DNA of 64,000 nucleotides from Vibrio sp. S17_S38 (GCF_014694375.1 NZ_JAAUWW010000003.1:1-64000), one strand, 5' to 3'; counted from the first letter of the stretch, positions 1 to 10,937 are shown. Numbers and translations: made by a program. The notes: generated by a model not told the origin, from the letters alone.

Positions 1-13
1 TAAAAGAAGCGCT

Positions 14-98
14 GCGGTCGTGGCGGAATTGGTAGACGCACCAGATTTAGGTTCTGGCGCCGTAAGGTGTGAGAGTTCAAGTCTCTCCGACCGCACCA
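14..98 (+). tRNA. leuW: tRNA-Leu (anticodon UAG)
   Basis: An 85-nt tRNA with a perfect 7-bp acceptor stem (GCGGTCG with CGACCGC), discriminator A and encoded CCA. The anticodon loop TTTAGGT gives anticodon TAG, which reads CUN leucine codons. A long variable arm and the T-loop GTTCAAGTC are present, as expected for a class II leucine tRNA. In E. coli a Met-Leu-Gln tRNA cluster lies next to ubiF, and this tRNA is likewise close to ubiF, so bases 1-13 are probably the spacer after an upstream tRNA. The symbol leuW is by analogy. Confidence 0.97.
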
Positions 99-108
99 TT
101 ATTCAAAC

Positions 109-139
109 AAAACCCACTTTTTAGTGGGTTTTGCTGTTT
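109..139 (+). terminator. Rho-independent terminator of the tRNA transcript
   Basis: A 10-bp perfect stem (109-118 with 123-132) closes a TTTT loop. The right arm ends in four T and is followed by GCTGTTT. It lies 10 nt after the tRNA CCA end, so it should end the tRNA operon. Confidence 0.85.
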
Positions 140-263
140 CTGATCTGAATAATAATCATAATTATCTGTGTTAATGGCATGAATATTTAAAAAATACATT
201 CCAATTATCTGCATCCTCTTGCACCATAAGATCTCATTTTAATCTCAGAATAGAGGTCCGGCA

Positions 264-1322
264 GTGGAATCATCTCAAAGCTCTAAAAACCTGTCTCTCA
301 AAATTGGTTGTTATACTCCCAACTCACCTTATGGTTTATACGATCTCGACTTAGATACACAGACAGGAGATTTAAACGCCCACAAGTTAAACATACAAAT
401 ACCTAATCCTTCTTATTTTGATATTAATCAATCTCAGATGTATATAATTTCAGAGGTCAATTCCACCGAACAACCTCAAATAAGCCAATATTCACAACAA
501 CAGTCATTACTTACAAAAGTAGCGAATCTAGATATTACAGGATGCTCTCCTTGCTTTATTTCTGTGAATAGCAAATATCAATTAGCCACAACGGCTCAAT
601 ATGGCAGCGGTCATATTGATGTTTACCAGCTCGATGACTCATTGGTGCTAAAACAACATATACAAGTTATAGATAGCTCAACCATAGAGGAATCACCTCG
701 AGTATCTCATGCACATCAAGCGCTTATTCTTAACCATACGAAAACACTGGTGAGCGTTGATTTGGGGTTAGATAAAGTCTCTTTTTATCCATTTAATGAC
801 ATCGCTCAATTATTTGCCATTGAACAACGTCAAGAAATACAATTAAGCCAAGGTTCAGGCCCCAGACATCTCGTATTTACCCATGATGAAAAAATTGGAG
901 TTATACTCTGTGAACTATCAGAGCAATTAGTGTTAATCCATCAGGAAGATGGGAAGTGGCAAGTCAACAGCGAACAACGTGCCTTTCCAAATACACTAAA
1001 TGGACAAGCTGCTGGTGCAATAAAATTATCACCAGATGAACGATTTGTTTATCTATCTGGTCGCCGTCAAAATATTATTAGTTGTTTTGAGCTAGATCAT
1101 CAATCGAGGGTATTAAACTATCAATATTCCATTGATTGTGGCGGGGATTTCCCACGTGATTTCGCAATTTCACCAAGCGGAGAATGGTTGGTCGTTGTTA
1201 ACCAAAATAGTAATAATATAGTGAGTTTCAGGCGAAACAATGTCGATGGAACACTTGCTCCAACTGGGCATAGCACAATGGTAACTATGCCAGTATGTGT
1301 CAAATTTAACGATTTGATATAA
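264..1322 (+). CDS. pgl: Beta-propeller lactonase, probable 6-phosphogluconolactonase (Pgl/YbhE type)
   Basis: A 352-residue protein resembling the seven-bladed beta-propeller lactonases (COG2706 type). That family includes E. coli Pgl (331 aa), which hydrolyses 6-phosphogluconolactone in the oxidative pentose phosphate pathway. Repeated blade motifs are visible, such as GPRHLVF near residue 200, LSPDERFVYLSGR near 255 and ISPSGEWLVVVN near 305. No signal peptide is seen, so it is cytosolic. The start is GTG, chosen because AGAGG (252-256) lies 7 nt upstream. It is a single gene between the tRNA and convergent ubiF. Propeller lactonases also include other sugar lactonases and muconate cyclases, so the exact substrate is inferred. 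Confidence 0.75.
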   Translation: MESSQSSKNLSLKIGCYTPNSPYGLYDLDLDTQTGDLNAHKLNIQIPNPSYFDINQSQMYIISEVNSTEQPQISQYSQQQSLLTKVANLDITGCSPCFISVNSKYQLATTAQYGSGHIDVYQLDDSLVLKQHIQVIDSSTIEESPRVSHAHQALILNHTKTLVSVDLGLDKVSFYPFNDIAQLFAIEQRQEIQLSQGSGPRHLVFTHDEKIGVILCELSEQLVLIHQEDGKWQVNSEQRAFPNTLNGQAAGAIKLSPDERFVYLSGRRQNIISCFELDHQSRVLNYQYSIDCGGDFPRDFAISPSGEWLVVVNQNSNNIVSFRRNNVDGTLAPTGHSTMVTMPVCVKFNDLI

Positions 1323-1350
1323 AGGGATATGACCGACTCATAGAATGAAT

Positions 1351-2532
1351 TTATAAGCCTAATGCATATTTGAGGACTTGCTTTTTGATATCCCCAGAAT
1401 GCTGCGCAACTTTTAGCGCAGCATTACGAATAAGTTTTAAGGGTTTGATATCATTGCTAAACGTTGTATAAAAGAAGTCCATCCCCGTTTGCATGATTAA
1501 GTTATCTGTTCGACGGCGTTTTTGGTAATCAACAAAAGCTTGTTCAGACTCTAAGCCCTTATCAGCAATCGTTTCAAGTAGCATCCATACATCTTTAAAG
1601 CCAAGATTCACGCCCTGCCCCGCCAATGGGTTAATCGTATGAGCAGAATCTCCCACTAACACACAACGTTTAGCAAAATACTTCTGAGCATGACGACGAG
1701 TTAATGGAAATGAACCCGCTTGCAACACGTTAATATCACCTAATTCAGCAGGAAAGTTCTCCAATACTTCTTCACGCAGCTTATCTAATGGCAGATTTTG
1801 TAATTGTCTGATTCGTTTTGGTGAGTCATACCAAACTAACGAGCCCTGTTCTCGTCCATTAGCAAGTGGGGCTAATGGCAAAAATGAACGTGGCCCACTC
1901 GGCGTAAACCATTGCCATGTTGTATCACGCAAGATTTGATTATCTTGAGATGGCAGTTCGACATTGATCAACATGCAGCACTGGCGATAATCCCACGCCG
2001 TGACACCAATATTCGCTTGCTGGCGTACTTTAGAATTAGCGCCATCTGCACCCACCACCCACAGAGCATCAAGTGTTTTCCCTGATGATAAGACGACTTG
2101 ATTATACGATTCATGAAACTCAATATAATCAAGGCTATCAGGGCAAAACAATTCTAGATTAGGGTATTGCTCAAATTCCTCCCACAAACCTAACTGCAAT
2201 AATCGATTTTCGACCATATAGCCTAACTTATCTAAATTCAGGTCATGAGCGTGAAAACGAATGCGACACTCAGAATTTTCCCAAGTTTCTAAACCGAGAT
2301 AAGGCAGTACCCTTTTAGACTTGATATTTTGCCAAGCGCCAAGCTGTTGCAATAAATCAACCGATGCTGTTGAAATAGCGGAAACCCGTAAATCCATGGG
2401 TTGAGAAGTCTCAAAGGTTGCCGGCTTCAATCCTTCCACCAACGCAACACGTTTTTTTTGTTTTGCAAGGCCAAGTGCAACTGCTGCACCGACCATACCA
2501 CCACCAATCACAACAACATCAAACTGAGACAT
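1351..2532 (-). CDS. ubiF: 2-octaprenyl-3-methyl-6-methoxy-1,4-benzoquinol hydroxylase (FAD monooxygenase)
   Basis: A flavin-dependent aromatic hydroxylase of the UbiH/UbiF/UbiI family that adds a late ring hydroxyl in ubiquinone synthesis. Visible motifs from the chosen start are the dinucleotide-binding GGGMVGAA (residues 10-17), the DG motif GADGANS (161-167) and the second FAD motif GDSAHTINPLAGQGVN (294-309). The length of 393 aa matches E. coli UbiF (391). UbiF is preferred over UbiH or UbiI because the gene lies head-to-head with miaB beside a tRNA-Leu, as in E. coli. The start could also be an ATG 12 nt upstream (2544); neither start has a strong ribosome-binding site. Confidence 0.9.
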   Translation of the reverse strand: MSQFDVVVIGGGMVGAAVALGLAKQKKRVALVEGLKPATFETSQPMDLRVSAISTASVDLLQQLGAWQNIKSKRVLPYLGLETWENSECRIRFHAHDLNLDKLGYMVENRLLQLGLWEEFEQYPNLELFCPDSLDYIEFHESYNQVVLSSGKTLDALWVVGADGANSKVRQQANIGVTAWDYRQCCMLINVELPSQDNQILRDTTWQWFTPSGPRSFLPLAPLANGREQGSLVWYDSPKRIRQLQNLPLDKLREEVLENFPAELGDINVLQAGSFPLTRRHAQKYFAKRCVLVGDSAHTINPLAGQGVNLGFKDVWMLLETIADKGLESEQAFVDYQKRRRTDNLIMQTGMDFFYTTFSNDIKPLKLIRNAALKVAQHSGDIKKQVLKYALGL

Positions 2533-2800
2533 ATAAACTACCATTCACTATTTTTTTCTATTCTACTTCTTTCACCGGCATTTTCCGCTATCTCATTCAA
2601 ATTATTCTGATTCCAAAATAAATAAACCCACAATAAAAATACGTCAAACTCCCTTATTGCGCTTAGATCTAGTCAGCTGAGATTTAAAGCAGTACAATAC
2701 GCGGCTTGCTAGATTAGCGCAGCTGTTGCAATGTTAATCTGCACAATTATGATGAGCAAAAGCTCAACCCAAACCTGATTTAATACGAGCGAATGTGATA

Positions 2801-4225
2801 ATGAGTAAGAAACTGCTAATTAAAACTTGGGGCTGTCAGATGAATGAATACGATTCATCTAAAATGGCCGATTTACTAGGTGCCGCAAATGGATATGAGC
2901 TAACCGAAGATCCAGCGGAAGCAGATGTATTACTCCTTAATACCTGTTCGATTCGTGAGAAAGCACAAGAAAAAGTGTTCCACCAGCTTGGTCGTTGGAA
3001 AACGTTAAAAGATAAAAAAGAAGGTGTGATTATTGGTGTGGGCGGTTGTGTAGCAACCCAAGAAGGGGCCCATATTCGCCAGCGCGCTCCTTATGTTGAC
3101 GTTATTTTTGGTCCACAAACATTGCACCGTTTGCCTGAGATGATCAAACAATCTCAATCTAAATCTGGTCCTGTTATGGATATTTCTTTCCCAGAGATTG
3201 AAAAATTCGATAATTTGCCAGAGCCAAAAGCAGAAGGCCCAACCGCTTACGTTTCAATCATGGAAGGTTGTTCAAAATACTGTACTTACTGTGTTGTTCC
3301 TTATACACGCGGTGAAGAAGTCAGCCGTCCAATGGATGATGTACTATTTGAAGTCGCCCAACTTGCCGAGCAAGGCGTTCGTGAAATCCATTTACTGGGT
3401 CAAAACGTAAATGCTTATCGTGGGCCAACATTTGACGGCGATATCTGTTCATTTTCTGAATTACTTCGCCTAATAGCCTCTATTGATGGTGTGGATCGTC
3501 TTCGCTTTACCACAAGCCACCCATTAGAATTTACCGATGATATTATCGCTGTTTATGAAGATACACCTGAACTAGTAAGCTTTTTACACTTACCGGTTCA
3601 AAGTGGATCAGACCGAATATTAACCATGATGAAGCGCCCTCATACGGCTATCGAATACAAATCTATTATTCGTAAATTGCGTAAAGCTCGTCCTGGTATT
3701 CAAATCAGTTCTGACTTTATTGTTGGCTTCCCTGGGGAATCAAAACAAGATTTTGCTGATACCATGAAGCTTATAAAAGAAGTTGATTTTGATATGAGTT
3801 TCAGCTTTGTCTTCTCACCACGCCCTGGTACACCAGCCGCTGATTATCCTTGCGATACTCCGGAACAAGAGAAGAAAGACAGATTGTATGAGCTGCAACA
3901 ACAAATAAATACTCAGGCTATGCGATACTCTCGCTTGATGCTAGGTACAACACAACGCATTCTAGTTGAGGGACCATCGAAAAAAGACCTGATGCAACTT
4001 AGTGGACGTACTGAAAATAGCCGTGTCGTTAACTTCGAAGGTTCACCGAACCTGATTGGTCAGTTTGTTGATGTAGAAATCACAGAAGTATTACCGAACT
4101 CACTGCGCGGTATATTAGTACGCACAGAAGCTGAAATGGGTTTGCGTTCTGCAGTGTCTCCAGCAGAAATGATCAAAAAAACACGTAAAGAGGATGATTT
4201 AGGGGTTGTGACTTTCGTTCCTTAA
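2801..4225 (+). CDS. miaB: tRNA-2-methylthio-N6-dimethylallyladenosine synthase MiaB
   Basis: A radical-SAM methylthiotransferase that converts i6A37 to ms2i6A37 in tRNAs reading UNN codons. The N-terminal UPF0004 domain supplies Cys12, Cys49 and Cys83 for the auxiliary 4Fe-4S cluster. The radical-SAM CxxxCxxC is Cys157, Cys161 and Cys164, inside [16 protein letters not shown], and a C-terminal TRAM domain follows. From the ATG at 2801 the protein is 474 aa, the same as E. coli MiaB; a GTG two codons upstream is less likely. It is first in the run miaB-ybeZ-ybeY-corC-lnt, an order shared with E. coli. Confidence 0.97.
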   Translation: MSKKLLIKTWGCQMNEYDSSKMADLLGAANGYELTEDPAEADVLLLNTCSIREKAQEKVFHQLGRWKTLKDKKEGVIIGVGGCVATQEGAHIRQRAPYVDVIFGPQTLHRLPEMIKQSQSKSGPVMDISFPEIEKFDNLPEPKAEGPTAYVSIMEGCSKYCTYCVVPYTRGEEVSRPMDDVLFEVAQLAEQGVREIHLLGQNVNAYRGPTFDGDICSFSELLRLIASIDGVDRLRFTTSHPLEFTDDIIAVYEDTPELVSFLHLPVQSGSDRILTMMKRPHTAIEYKSIIRKLRKARPGIQISSDFIVGFPGESKQDFADTMKLIKEVDFDMSFSFVFSPRPGTPAADYPCDTPEQEKKDRLYELQQQINTQAMRYSRLMLGTTQRILVEGPSKKDLMQLSGRTENSRVVNFEGSPNLIGQFVDVEITEVLPNSLRGILVRTEAEMGLRSAVSPAEMIKKTRKEDDLGVVTFVP

Positions 4226-4295
4226 CTCCATATCCTTCTATAATTAAGCTAATAGCGGTTCAAATTATTGAGCCGCTAACTTTGAGAGGGAAACA

Positions 4296-5432
4296 GTGAG
4301 CAATAAAATCGTCACGCTTGAAATCAACTTAGAACCTTCCGATAACCGCAGACTCTCTAGTTTATGCGGCCCTTTTGATGACAATATCAAACATCTTGAA
4401 CGTAGATTAGGCGTTGAGATAAACCATCGTGGAAATTTTTTCACCATTATGGGCAAACCTCATACTGCCGCTGCGGGTTTAGATATTCTTAAAGATTTAT
4501 ATGTAGACACCTCACCTATTCGTGGTGAAATCCAAGATATTGAACCGGAAAAAATTCATCTTGCAGTAAAAGAGTCTGGTATTTTAGAACAGCAGCAAGA
4601 ACAAGTGATCGAGTACGGTAAAGAAGTCTTTATCAAAACAAAAAAAGGTATTATCAAACCACGTACACCTAACCAAGGGCAGTATTTGGTCAATATCGTT
4701 ACCCATGACATTACTTTTGGTATTGGCCCTGCCGGTACAGGCAAAACCTACCTTGCTGTTGCCGCGGCAGTTGATGCACTCGAACGCCAAGAAATCAGCC
4801 GGATCCTATTAACCCGCCCTGCAGTTGAAGCAGGAGAAAAACTGGGTTTCTTACCAGGAGACTTGAGCCAAAAAGTTGACCCATATCTTCGCCCTTTATA
4901 CGATGCATTGTTTGAAATGCTTGGCTTTGAAAGGGTTGAAAAACTCATTGAACGTAATGTCATTGAAGTCGCTCCTCTTGCCTATATGCGAGGACGAACT
5001 TTAAATGACGCTTTTATCATTTTAGATGAAAGCCAAAATACAACTGTTGAACAAATGAAAATGTTCTTAACCCGTATTGGCTTTAATTCTCGTGCGGTGA
5101 TCACCGGGGATGTGACTCAGATTGACTTGCCTCGTGGTGCTCGTTCCGGCCTTCGTCATGCAGTGGAAGTATTATCTGAAGTAGATGAAATAAGCTTTAA
5201 TTTCTTTGTTGCTGATGATGTGGTTCGTCACCCTGTTGTGGCTCGCATTGTTAATGCCTACGAGAAATGGGAAAGCAAAGACCAAAAAGAACGCCAACTT
5301 ACCGAACAGCGCCATCGTAAAGAACGAGAACAGCGAGAAGCACAAGCTGCCGCTATTTTTAATAATGCTAAAGCAACTATTGAGACAAGTTCAAATACTG
5401 AGTCTCAAGTACAATCAAAAGCAAAGGATTAG
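4296..5432 (+). CDS. ybeZ: PhoH-family ATPase YbeZ
   Basis: A cytosolic P-loop ATPase of the PhoH family, 378 aa. Walker A is GPAGTGKT (residues 144-151) and Walker B is FIILDE (240-245). It is genetically and physically linked to the RNase YbeY and thought to act in rRNA or mRNA processing; its exact reaction is not established. The GTG start is preceded by GAGAGGG (4284-4290). The C-terminal 45 residues are highly charged and rich in K, E, R and Q, so probably flexible. ybeY starts 8 nt downstream, indicating one operon. Confidence 0.93.
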   Translation: MSNKIVTLEINLEPSDNRRLSSLCGPFDDNIKHLERRLGVEINHRGNFFTIMGKPHTAAAGLDILKDLYVDTSPIRGEIQDIEPEKIHLAVKESGILEQQQEQVIEYGKEVFIKTKKGIIKPRTPNQGQYLVNIVTHDITFGIGPAGTGKTYLAVAAAVDALERQEISRILLTRPAVEAGEKLGFLPGDLSQKVDPYLRPLYDALFEMLGFERVEKLIERNVIEVAPLAYMRGRTLNDAFIILDESQNTTVEQMKMFLTRIGFNSRAVITGDVTQIDLPRGARSGLRHAVEVLSEVDEISFNFFVADDVVRHPVVARIVNAYEKWESKDQKERQLTEQRHRKEREQREAQAAAIFNNAKATIETSSNTESQVQSKAKD

Positions 5433-5440
5433 ATTACCTT

Positions 5441-5905
5441 ATGAGTATTGAACTCGATCTTCAAATCGTAGTCGAAAATGGCGATGCCTTACCGAGTCAA
5501 GATCAATTCCAACAGTGGTTAGATGCGGTCATCCCACTATTCCAACCCCAAGCGGAAGTAACGATTCGTGTTGTTGACACGAATGAAAGCCAGCAATTAA
5601 ACCGTGACTATCGCGGAATAGATAAACCCACCAACGTGTTGTCTTTTCCATTCGAAGCGCCACCCGAAGTGGAAATCGATTTATTAGGCGATTTAATCAT
5701 TTGCCAACAAGTGGTGGAAAGGGAAGCTAGCGAACAAAATAAACCGCTTAATGCCCATTGGGCACATATGGTTATACATGGCTCGCTTCATCTGTTAGGT
5801 TATGACCATATCGAAGATGAAGAAGCCGAAGAAATGGAAAGCATCGAAACTGAAATCATGCAAAAACTTGGCTTTGATGATCCTTACCTCTCTGAAAAAG
5901 AGTAA
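5441..5905 (+). CDS. ybeY: Endoribonuclease YbeY (rRNA maturation factor)
   Basis: A single-strand metallo-endoribonuclease (UPF0054) needed for 16S rRNA 3'-end maturation and 70S quality control. The zinc-binding HxxxHxxxxxH motif is seen as His113, His117 and His123 in [11 protein letters not shown], one residue offset from E. coli numbering. The length of 154 aa is normal (E. coli 155). An acidic stretch follows the motif ([14 protein letters not shown]). Its position between ybeZ and corC is conserved. Confidence 0.96.
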   Translation: MSIELDLQIVVENGDALPSQDQFQQWLDAVIPLFQPQAEVTIRVVDTNESQQLNRDYRGIDKPTNVLSFPFEAPPEVEIDLLGDLIICQQVVEREASEQNKPLNAHWAHMVIHGSLHLLGYDHIEDEEAEEMESIETEIMQKLGFDDPYLSEKE

Positions 5906-6025
5906 ACTAGCGTCTTTCATATAGAAGGTACTGAGTGAGCCAACACTATTTTGGGTCACTACCTCCTATAATTAGTAATCTAAAGCGCGCTATCCGCTGT
6001 TGATAGTAATAACTAAAGAGTAGAC

Positions 6026-6934
6026 ATGAACAATGATAACTCACCTTCTCATTCGGAAGGTAAGAACGACAAATCTGAAGGTCCCAGTAGAAAGTCCTTC
6101 TTCGACCGTTTAGCTCAATTGTTTCAAGGTGATCCAAAAGATCGCCAAGAGCTTGTGGAAGTGTTCCGTGATTCAGAAGAAAACGATTTAATCGATCCTG
6201 ACACACGAGACATGCTTGAAGGAGTGATGGAAATTTCAGAAATGCGCGTACGGGATATTATGATCCCACGTTCTCAAATGATCACTATCAGTCGTGATTA
6301 TGACTTGGATTCTCTTGCAACATTAATTATTGATGCAACCCACTCTCGCTATCCTGTTATCAATGAAGATAAAGATCACGTTGAAGGAATATTATTAGCG
6401 AAAGACTTACTACGTTACTTAGTAGCAGACAGCACACCATTCACCCTTAGTGAAGTGGTTCGCCCTGCAGTGGTTGTGCCAGAAAGTAAGCGTGTTGATA
6501 GATTACTAAAAGAATTCAGAGAAGAACGTTATCACATGGCTATCGTGGTAGATGAATTCGGTGGTGTTTCAGGCTTAGTCACCATTGAAGATATCTTAGA
6601 AGAAATCGTTGGCGAGATTGAAGATGAGTTTGACGATGAAGAAAGCGCCGATATCCGCCAGTTAAATAGGCATACTTTCTCAGTAAAAGCCCTCACGGAC
6701 ATAGATGATTTTAACGATGTCTTTAATACAAATTACAGTGATGAAGAAGTTGATACTATCGGTGGCTTAGTGATGATTAATTTTGGTCACTTACCTGAAC
6801 GTGGCGAATCAGTGGAAATTGATGGCTATACTTTTAAAGTAACTGCCTGTGATAACCGCCGAGTAAATCAACTCCAAGTTACGATTCCAAATAACTCAGA
6901 AGCTAATATTGAACCTGAGCAAGCGAATCCTTAG
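6026..6934 (+). CDS. corC: CorC/YbeX, CBS-domain protein linked to Mg2+/Co2+ efflux
   Basis: A 302-residue cytosolic protein with an N-terminal charged region, a CBS pair (about residues 70-200) and a C-terminal transporter-associated CorC_HlyC domain (about 210-295). Recognisable segments are [10 protein letters not shown] at the start of the first CBS and [28 protein letters not shown] in parts across the second. E. coli YbeX (292 aa) has been tied to Mg2+/Co2+ resistance and ribosome maturation. It lies in the ybeZ-ybeY-corC-lnt run, 22 nt before lnt. Confidence 0.93.
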   Translation: MNNDNSPSHSEGKNDKSEGPSRKSFFDRLAQLFQGDPKDRQELVEVFRDSEENDLIDPDTRDMLEGVMEISEMRVRDIMIPRSQMITISRDYDLDSLATLIIDATHSRYPVINEDKDHVEGILLAKDLLRYLVADSTPFTLSEVVRPAVVVPESKRVDRLLKEFREERYHMAIVVDEFGGVSGLVTIEDILEEIVGEIEDEFDDEESADIRQLNRHTFSVKALTDIDDFNDVFNTNYSDEEVDTIGGLVMINFGHLPERGESVEIDGYTFKVTACDNRRVNQLQVTIPNNSEANIEPEQANP

Positions 6935-6956
6935 ATAGTAGAAGTCATAATCACGA

Positions 6957-8465
6957 ATGAATAATTCTTTTCTTCTGCGCATAGGGCGGCCTCTTTTGGC
7001 CGCTTTCATCGGCGCATTGACCACCCTTGCTTTTGCCCCTTTTAGTTATTGGCCTATAGCACTTGTTAGCCCTTTTTTACTCCTCCTACTTCTCAATAAA
7101 CAATCCACTAAAGCTGGTGCTTGGATCGCTTTTTCTTGGGGATTAGGCCAATTTGGCACAGGTATTAATTGGGTTCACGTTAGTATTGATACCTTTGGTG
7201 GAATGCCCAAGCCAGCCAGTGTGTTTTTAATGGCATTACTGGTTTCTTACCTTTCCATTTATCCGGCTTTATTTGGCGGCTTGCTTAACCGCTTCTTTCC
7301 ACAAACTAATAGACGTCGATTATTAATCGCGGCTCCTATTTTATGGCTAATAACCGATTGGCTACGCGGCTGGGTATTCACCGGTTTTCCTTGGCTATGG
7401 CTCGGCTACAGCCAAATAGATAGTCCTTTGAATGGCTTTGCTCCTGTCTCTGGCGTTGAAGCAATCACCTTGATGATCTGGCTGATTGCTGGCGGTGTGA
7501 GCTATGCTTTATTGTCCAAAAAATGGCAATACCTTTGTATTCCTGTCGGGATTTTTGCTTTAAGTTATGGACTAAATAAAATTCAGTGGGTTACACCCAA
7601 CCCTGATACGAAAACTTCATTTGCTCTTATTCAAGGTAATATCGATCAAAAGCAAAAATGGCTACCAAGTCATCGCTGGCCAACACTGATGAAATATACA
7701 GATATGAGCCGTGAAAACTGGAAAGCAGATATTGTTATATGGCCAGAAGCAGCCATTCCAGCATTAGAATCCGACTTACCGGCCTTCTTGAAAAATTTAG
7801 ACACCGCCGCACGTAATAATGATACAGCGTTGATAACAGGCGTGTTGTCGCAAGATAATTTAGGTCACTTTTACAATAATGTATTAACGTTAGGTAAAGA
7901 TGACCAAGGTCCATACAATTACGATACGGCCAAGCGTTACAGCAAGCACCATTTGCTACCTTTTGGTGAGTTCGTGCCTTTTGGTGATTTATTACGCCCA
8001 ATCGCACCTTTCTTTAATTTACCAATGTCCTCATTCCAACGTGGCGCATTTATTCAGCCCAACCTTATTGCCAATGGTCGACATTTATTAGCGGCTCTAT
8101 GCTATGAGATTATTTTCAGCGAGCAAGTAAGGCAAAACGTCACCAATGATACGGATTTCATTCTAACCTTATCGAATGATGCTTGGTTTGGCGACTCTAT
8201 CGGCCCAATACAACATATGGAAATCGCTCGTATGCGGGCTTTAGAGCTTGGAAAACCATTAATCCGTGCTACCAACAACGGTATTACGGCAGTTACTGAT
8301 TACAAGGGCCATATAACGAAACAAATCCCACAGTTTCAAACCGCCGTATTGAATGCAGAGGTAACGTCAACTACAGGTAACACACCCTATCGTTCTTTAG
8401 GCTCTTGGTTGCTGTATTTATGGTCGGCTGTAGGATTTATCTTTATATGGTTAAAACGAAACTAG
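6957..8465 (+). CDS. lnt: Apolipoprotein N-acyltransferase Lnt
   Basis: An inner-membrane enzyme that N-acylates the diacylglyceryl-cysteine of lipoproteins, the last step before Lol sorting. The N-terminal ~215 residues hold several hydrophobic membrane segments, followed by a periplasmic nitrilase domain. The catalytic triad is visible as Glu264 (WPEAAIPAL), Lys330 ([14 protein letters not shown]) and Cys382 (LCYEIIF), close to E. coli E267/K335/C387. The length of 502 aa is near E. coli (512). A hydrophobic helix closes the C-terminus. A strong bidirectional terminator follows. Confidence 0.96.
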   Translation: MNNSFLLRIGRPLLAAFIGALTTLAFAPFSYWPIALVSPFLLLLLLNKQSTKAGAWIAFSWGLGQFGTGINWVHVSIDTFGGMPKPASVFLMALLVSYLSIYPALFGGLLNRFFPQTNRRRLLIAAPILWLITDWLRGWVFTGFPWLWLGYSQIDSPLNGFAPVSGVEAITLMIWLIAGGVSYALLSKKWQYLCIPVGIFALSYGLNKIQWVTPNPDTKTSFALIQGNIDQKQKWLPSHRWPTLMKYTDMSRENWKADIVIWPEAAIPALESDLPAFLKNLDTAARNNDTALITGVLSQDNLGHFYNNVLTLGKDDQGPYNYDTAKRYSKHHLLPFGEFVPFGDLLRPIAPFFNLPMSSFQRGAFIQPNLIANGRHLLAALCYEIIFSEQVRQNVTNDTDFILTLSNDAWFGDSIGPIQHMEIARMRALELGKPLIRATNNGITAVTDYKGHITKQIPQFQTAVLNAEVTSTTGNTPYRSLGSWLLYLWSAVGFIFIWLKRN

Positions 8466-8512
8466 AGATCAATCATCTCGCTCAGCACTTGTAAAGTTAT
8501 TACTATGGAATC

Positions 8513-8550
8513 AAAAAGGTGGCGTATCCTTCAAGATACGCCACCTTTTT
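8513..8550. terminator. Bidirectional terminator between lnt and the sulfatase-like gene
   Basis: A 16-bp perfect stem (8513-8528 with 8535-8550) closes a 6-nt loop. It carries a T run at the end of the right arm on the plus strand and an A run at the start of the left arm, so it can stop transcription from both convergent genes. Confidence 0.92.
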
Positions 8551-8582
8551 ATTTATCAACATCCGTTATTTTACTGATTCAA

Positions 8583-10556
8583 TTACATTGACAGTTTCAC
8601 TTTCCCCCAATGATAGTAATCATTTCTATAGGCTAAACTTCCCCACAATGCGTTGGCATTTGCCGTATCAATAATATCTTGAGATAAGGTCATCGGATTC
8701 AAATCATGAGTTTGAGTATCGTATTGATAGGTTTCAACTGGTTTGTTTGCTTGAAAGACTACAGCTTGATTATCATTGTTCATCCAAGCAAAGGTATTAT
8801 GAAATTGCATCATGGCACGTAACTTAGAAGTTTCAATGTCTTGAGTTAAATCATGACCAATCATAGGGCCAAAATTATCAATCCCAGCGAGAGATAATAA
8901 TGTTGGTGGTAAATCAATTTGGCTAGCAATACGATCATCTTGTTTTGCTTCAACTCCACCACCAAAAATAATGGCTGGAATTTTAAAGTAATCCGCAGGA
9001 ATGGATTGATCACCACTCACACGAGAATCATGGTCGGCAACAACAACAAAGATAGTATCATCCCAGTAATCAGAGGCTTTCGCTTGCTTGATAAATTCAC
9101 CAAACGCAAAATCTGAATATTTTACCGTATTTTCACGTGTGGCGGCAGGTGAATTATAAGGCTCAATTTTACCTTCAGGATATTCAAATGGGGAGTGATT
9201 AGTCGTAGTAAATACAAAACTAAAGAACGGTTTATCGCTTTTATTTAATTCGGTAAATTGCTGATGTGCTTTCTCATATAAATCTTCATCACATGCCCCC
9301 CATGAACCAACAAACTGTGGCTTAATAAAGGTAGGGAGATCTTGAATATCGGTAAACCCATTGCCTAAACAGTAACCTTTCATATTATCAAAATGACTTT
9401 CACCACCATAAATAAACTGAGTATGGTAGCCATTATGAGAAAGCGTTTGAGCAATGGTATAAAAATCTTGTTGGCCTTTTGGCAACTTAACAATGGCATT
9501 GGCTGGAGTTGGAGAAAAGCCACTGGTTACCGCTTCGATACCACGAATAGAACGAGTTCCAGTTGCATATAAACGAGTAAAATACCAACTTTCTTTAATT
9601 ATCTCATCCAAATTTGGTGTTAGAGGTAAACCACCAAGCCCACCAACAAAACGCGATCCTAGACTTTCTTGCAACAAAATGACGATATTTTTTGGCTTTC
9701 CTTTATAGCTAGCCGGACGGCGAACTAACGTAGGCAACTCTTGATGCGTGTATTGTGATTGCTCAACATGAGTCGATTTTTGAATTAAATCCACCACCTT
9801 GTCATGTTCCATTTTCGGGTAGTACTTTGATGAATCTTCTTCTGTTCTCATCAACTTAATTGCGTAAAGCACCGAATAAGTCGAGTTTAAAGCAAAGTCA
9901 TTCATTAAATTATCATTTGAAAAAGCAATCATCGAAGGATTAATACCACGATGACCAAAGCTAGAACGCGCACCTAACACACATAACGCTACTGCAACTA
10001 AACCTAAAGGTAGTCGCCAATACCAAGCTGGACTTGAAATATCCGAAACAATTGCGCCACTGAACATCCACCCGAAGTACAGCGTTAATACTGTCACGAT
10101 GAAGCCCAGAAATAGTTCCAGCTTATAGCCAGTCCAAAGCATGCTCATCACTTCTTTTGGGTAAATCAAATACTCAACAAAAAATCGGTTCGGACGGACA
10201 TCGTATTCTTCAATAAAAGTTGGCGTAGAGATTTCCATGTACACCAACAACCATAACCCTGCAACAAACCAAATGCGCAAAGCGGTTAGCCAAACACCAC
10301 TAATGGCTTCAAACCCGGTAAATAAACAGGTCAATAAGCTTGGTAATATTAGTAAATAGCAGAGTGTGACCACATCCATACGCAGTCCAGAGATCAAAAT
10401 CGTCTTCAGACCATTCGACTTCTTAACCCGATCTTTTTTCCAGATACACAAAGCGATACGTGAGGTGGTTAAAATGATAAGACCGGCGATAAAAACGGCG
10501 ATAATAGGAAATAGCACACCTAAAAGTTGCTTTGCAATATCCATTAAAATTCTCAT
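8583..10556 (-). CDS. LTA-synthase-like membrane phosphoglycerol/phosphoethanolamine transferase
   Basis: A 657-residue inner-membrane protein of the alkaline-phosphatase/sulfatase superfamily, close to the LtaS/OpgB group that moves phosphoglycerol or phosphoethanolamine headgroups onto envelope glycans or lipids. About five hydrophobic segments lie before residue 195. The periplasmic catalytic domain starts near 288 with a metal-ligand Glu297 (LLQESLG). A GTRSIRG segment at 333-339 falls where the nucleophile is expected (Thr334 or Ser336), and Asp508-His509 occur in VVADHDSRV. The donor and acceptor are unknown. The start is the first ATG; a second ATG at 10544 is equally possible and neither has a good ribosome-binding site. 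The gene interrupts the lnt-ybeL-leuS order. Confidence 0.75.
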   Translation of the reverse strand: MRILMDIAKQLLGVLFPIIAVFIAGLIILTTSRIALCIWKKDRVKKSNGLKTILISGLRMDVVTLCYLLILPSLLTCLFTGFEAISGVWLTALRIWFVAGLWLLVYMEISTPTFIEEYDVRPNRFFVEYLIYPKEVMSMLWTGYKLELFLGFIVTVLTLYFGWMFSGAIVSDISSPAWYWRLPLGLVAVALCVLGARSSFGHRGINPSMIAFSNDNLMNDFALNSTYSVLYAIKLMRTEEDSSKYYPKMEHDKVVDLIQKSTHVEQSQYTHQELPTLVRRPASYKGKPKNIVILLQESLGSRFVGGLGGLPLTPNLDEIIKESWYFTRLYATGTRSIRGIEAVTSGFSPTPANAIVKLPKGQQDFYTIAQTLSHNGYHTQFIYGGESHFDNMKGYCLGNGFTDIQDLPTFIKPQFVGSWGACDEDLYEKAHQQFTELNKSDKPFFSFVFTTTNHSPFEYPEGKIEPYNSPAATRENTVKYSDFAFGEFIKQAKASDYWDDTIFVVVADHDSRVSGDQSIPADYFKIPAIIFGGGVEAKQDDRIASQIDLPPTLLSLAGIDNFGPMIGHDLTQDIETSKLRAMMQFHNTFAWMNNDNQAVVFQANKPVETYQYDTQTHDLNPMTLSQDIIDTANANALWGSLAYRNDYYHWGKVKLSM

Positions 10557-10937
10557 TAGTTAAAAAAGGAGCGCATACTTAGCATCTATAGACTGACCCT
10601 GTCCATGAACTTATGTCAGTTTTATGCAAAGCCACACATAAAGAGAGCATCCAGTAGTAATAATACTCAAATGGGAGCTAATACTTCCACATTTGATTCA
10701 TTTCGATGATTTTTATAAGCGTTATAATCAGCTCGCCAATGATTTGATTATCAGATCAATAGAATCGATCAGCTCTAATTCGTCTATCACCCATGTATAA
10801 AAATCGACATTTAATAAACCCTAAAATCATTTTATATCACGCTGTAAGCTAAAACATTTGGTCCTCTTTACCCTAGAAAGTTCAAAAAAATATCCACTGT
10901 TCGATAAAACAGTGGATATCATCAAATATAAAACAGA
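10557..10937. other. Non-coding gap between the dcuC-like gene and the sulfatase-like gene
   Basis: No credible open reading frame is seen. The dcuC-proximal end holds the minus-strand terminator described separately. The remainder is AT-rich and presumably holds the promoter of the sulfatase-like gene. I found no consensus -35/-10 pair or operator I would defend. Confidence 0.5.
10883..10919 (-). terminator. Terminator of the dcuC-like gene
   Basis: An 11-bp perfect inverted repeat (10890-10900 with 10909-10919, ATATCCACTGT) with an 8-nt loop. It is followed on the minus strand by seven T. It lies about 20 nt after the stop codon. Confidence 0.88.

Noticed and set aside
14-98. Phage or island attachment site at tRNA-Leu
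   Set aside because: No integrase gene and no second copy of the tRNA 3' end noticed nearby; the downstream genes are ordinary chromosomal ones.
2401-2621. Short plus-strand frames overlapping the start of ubiF
   Set aside because: They lie mostly antisense to ubiF, have no ribosome-binding site and no recognisable protein features.
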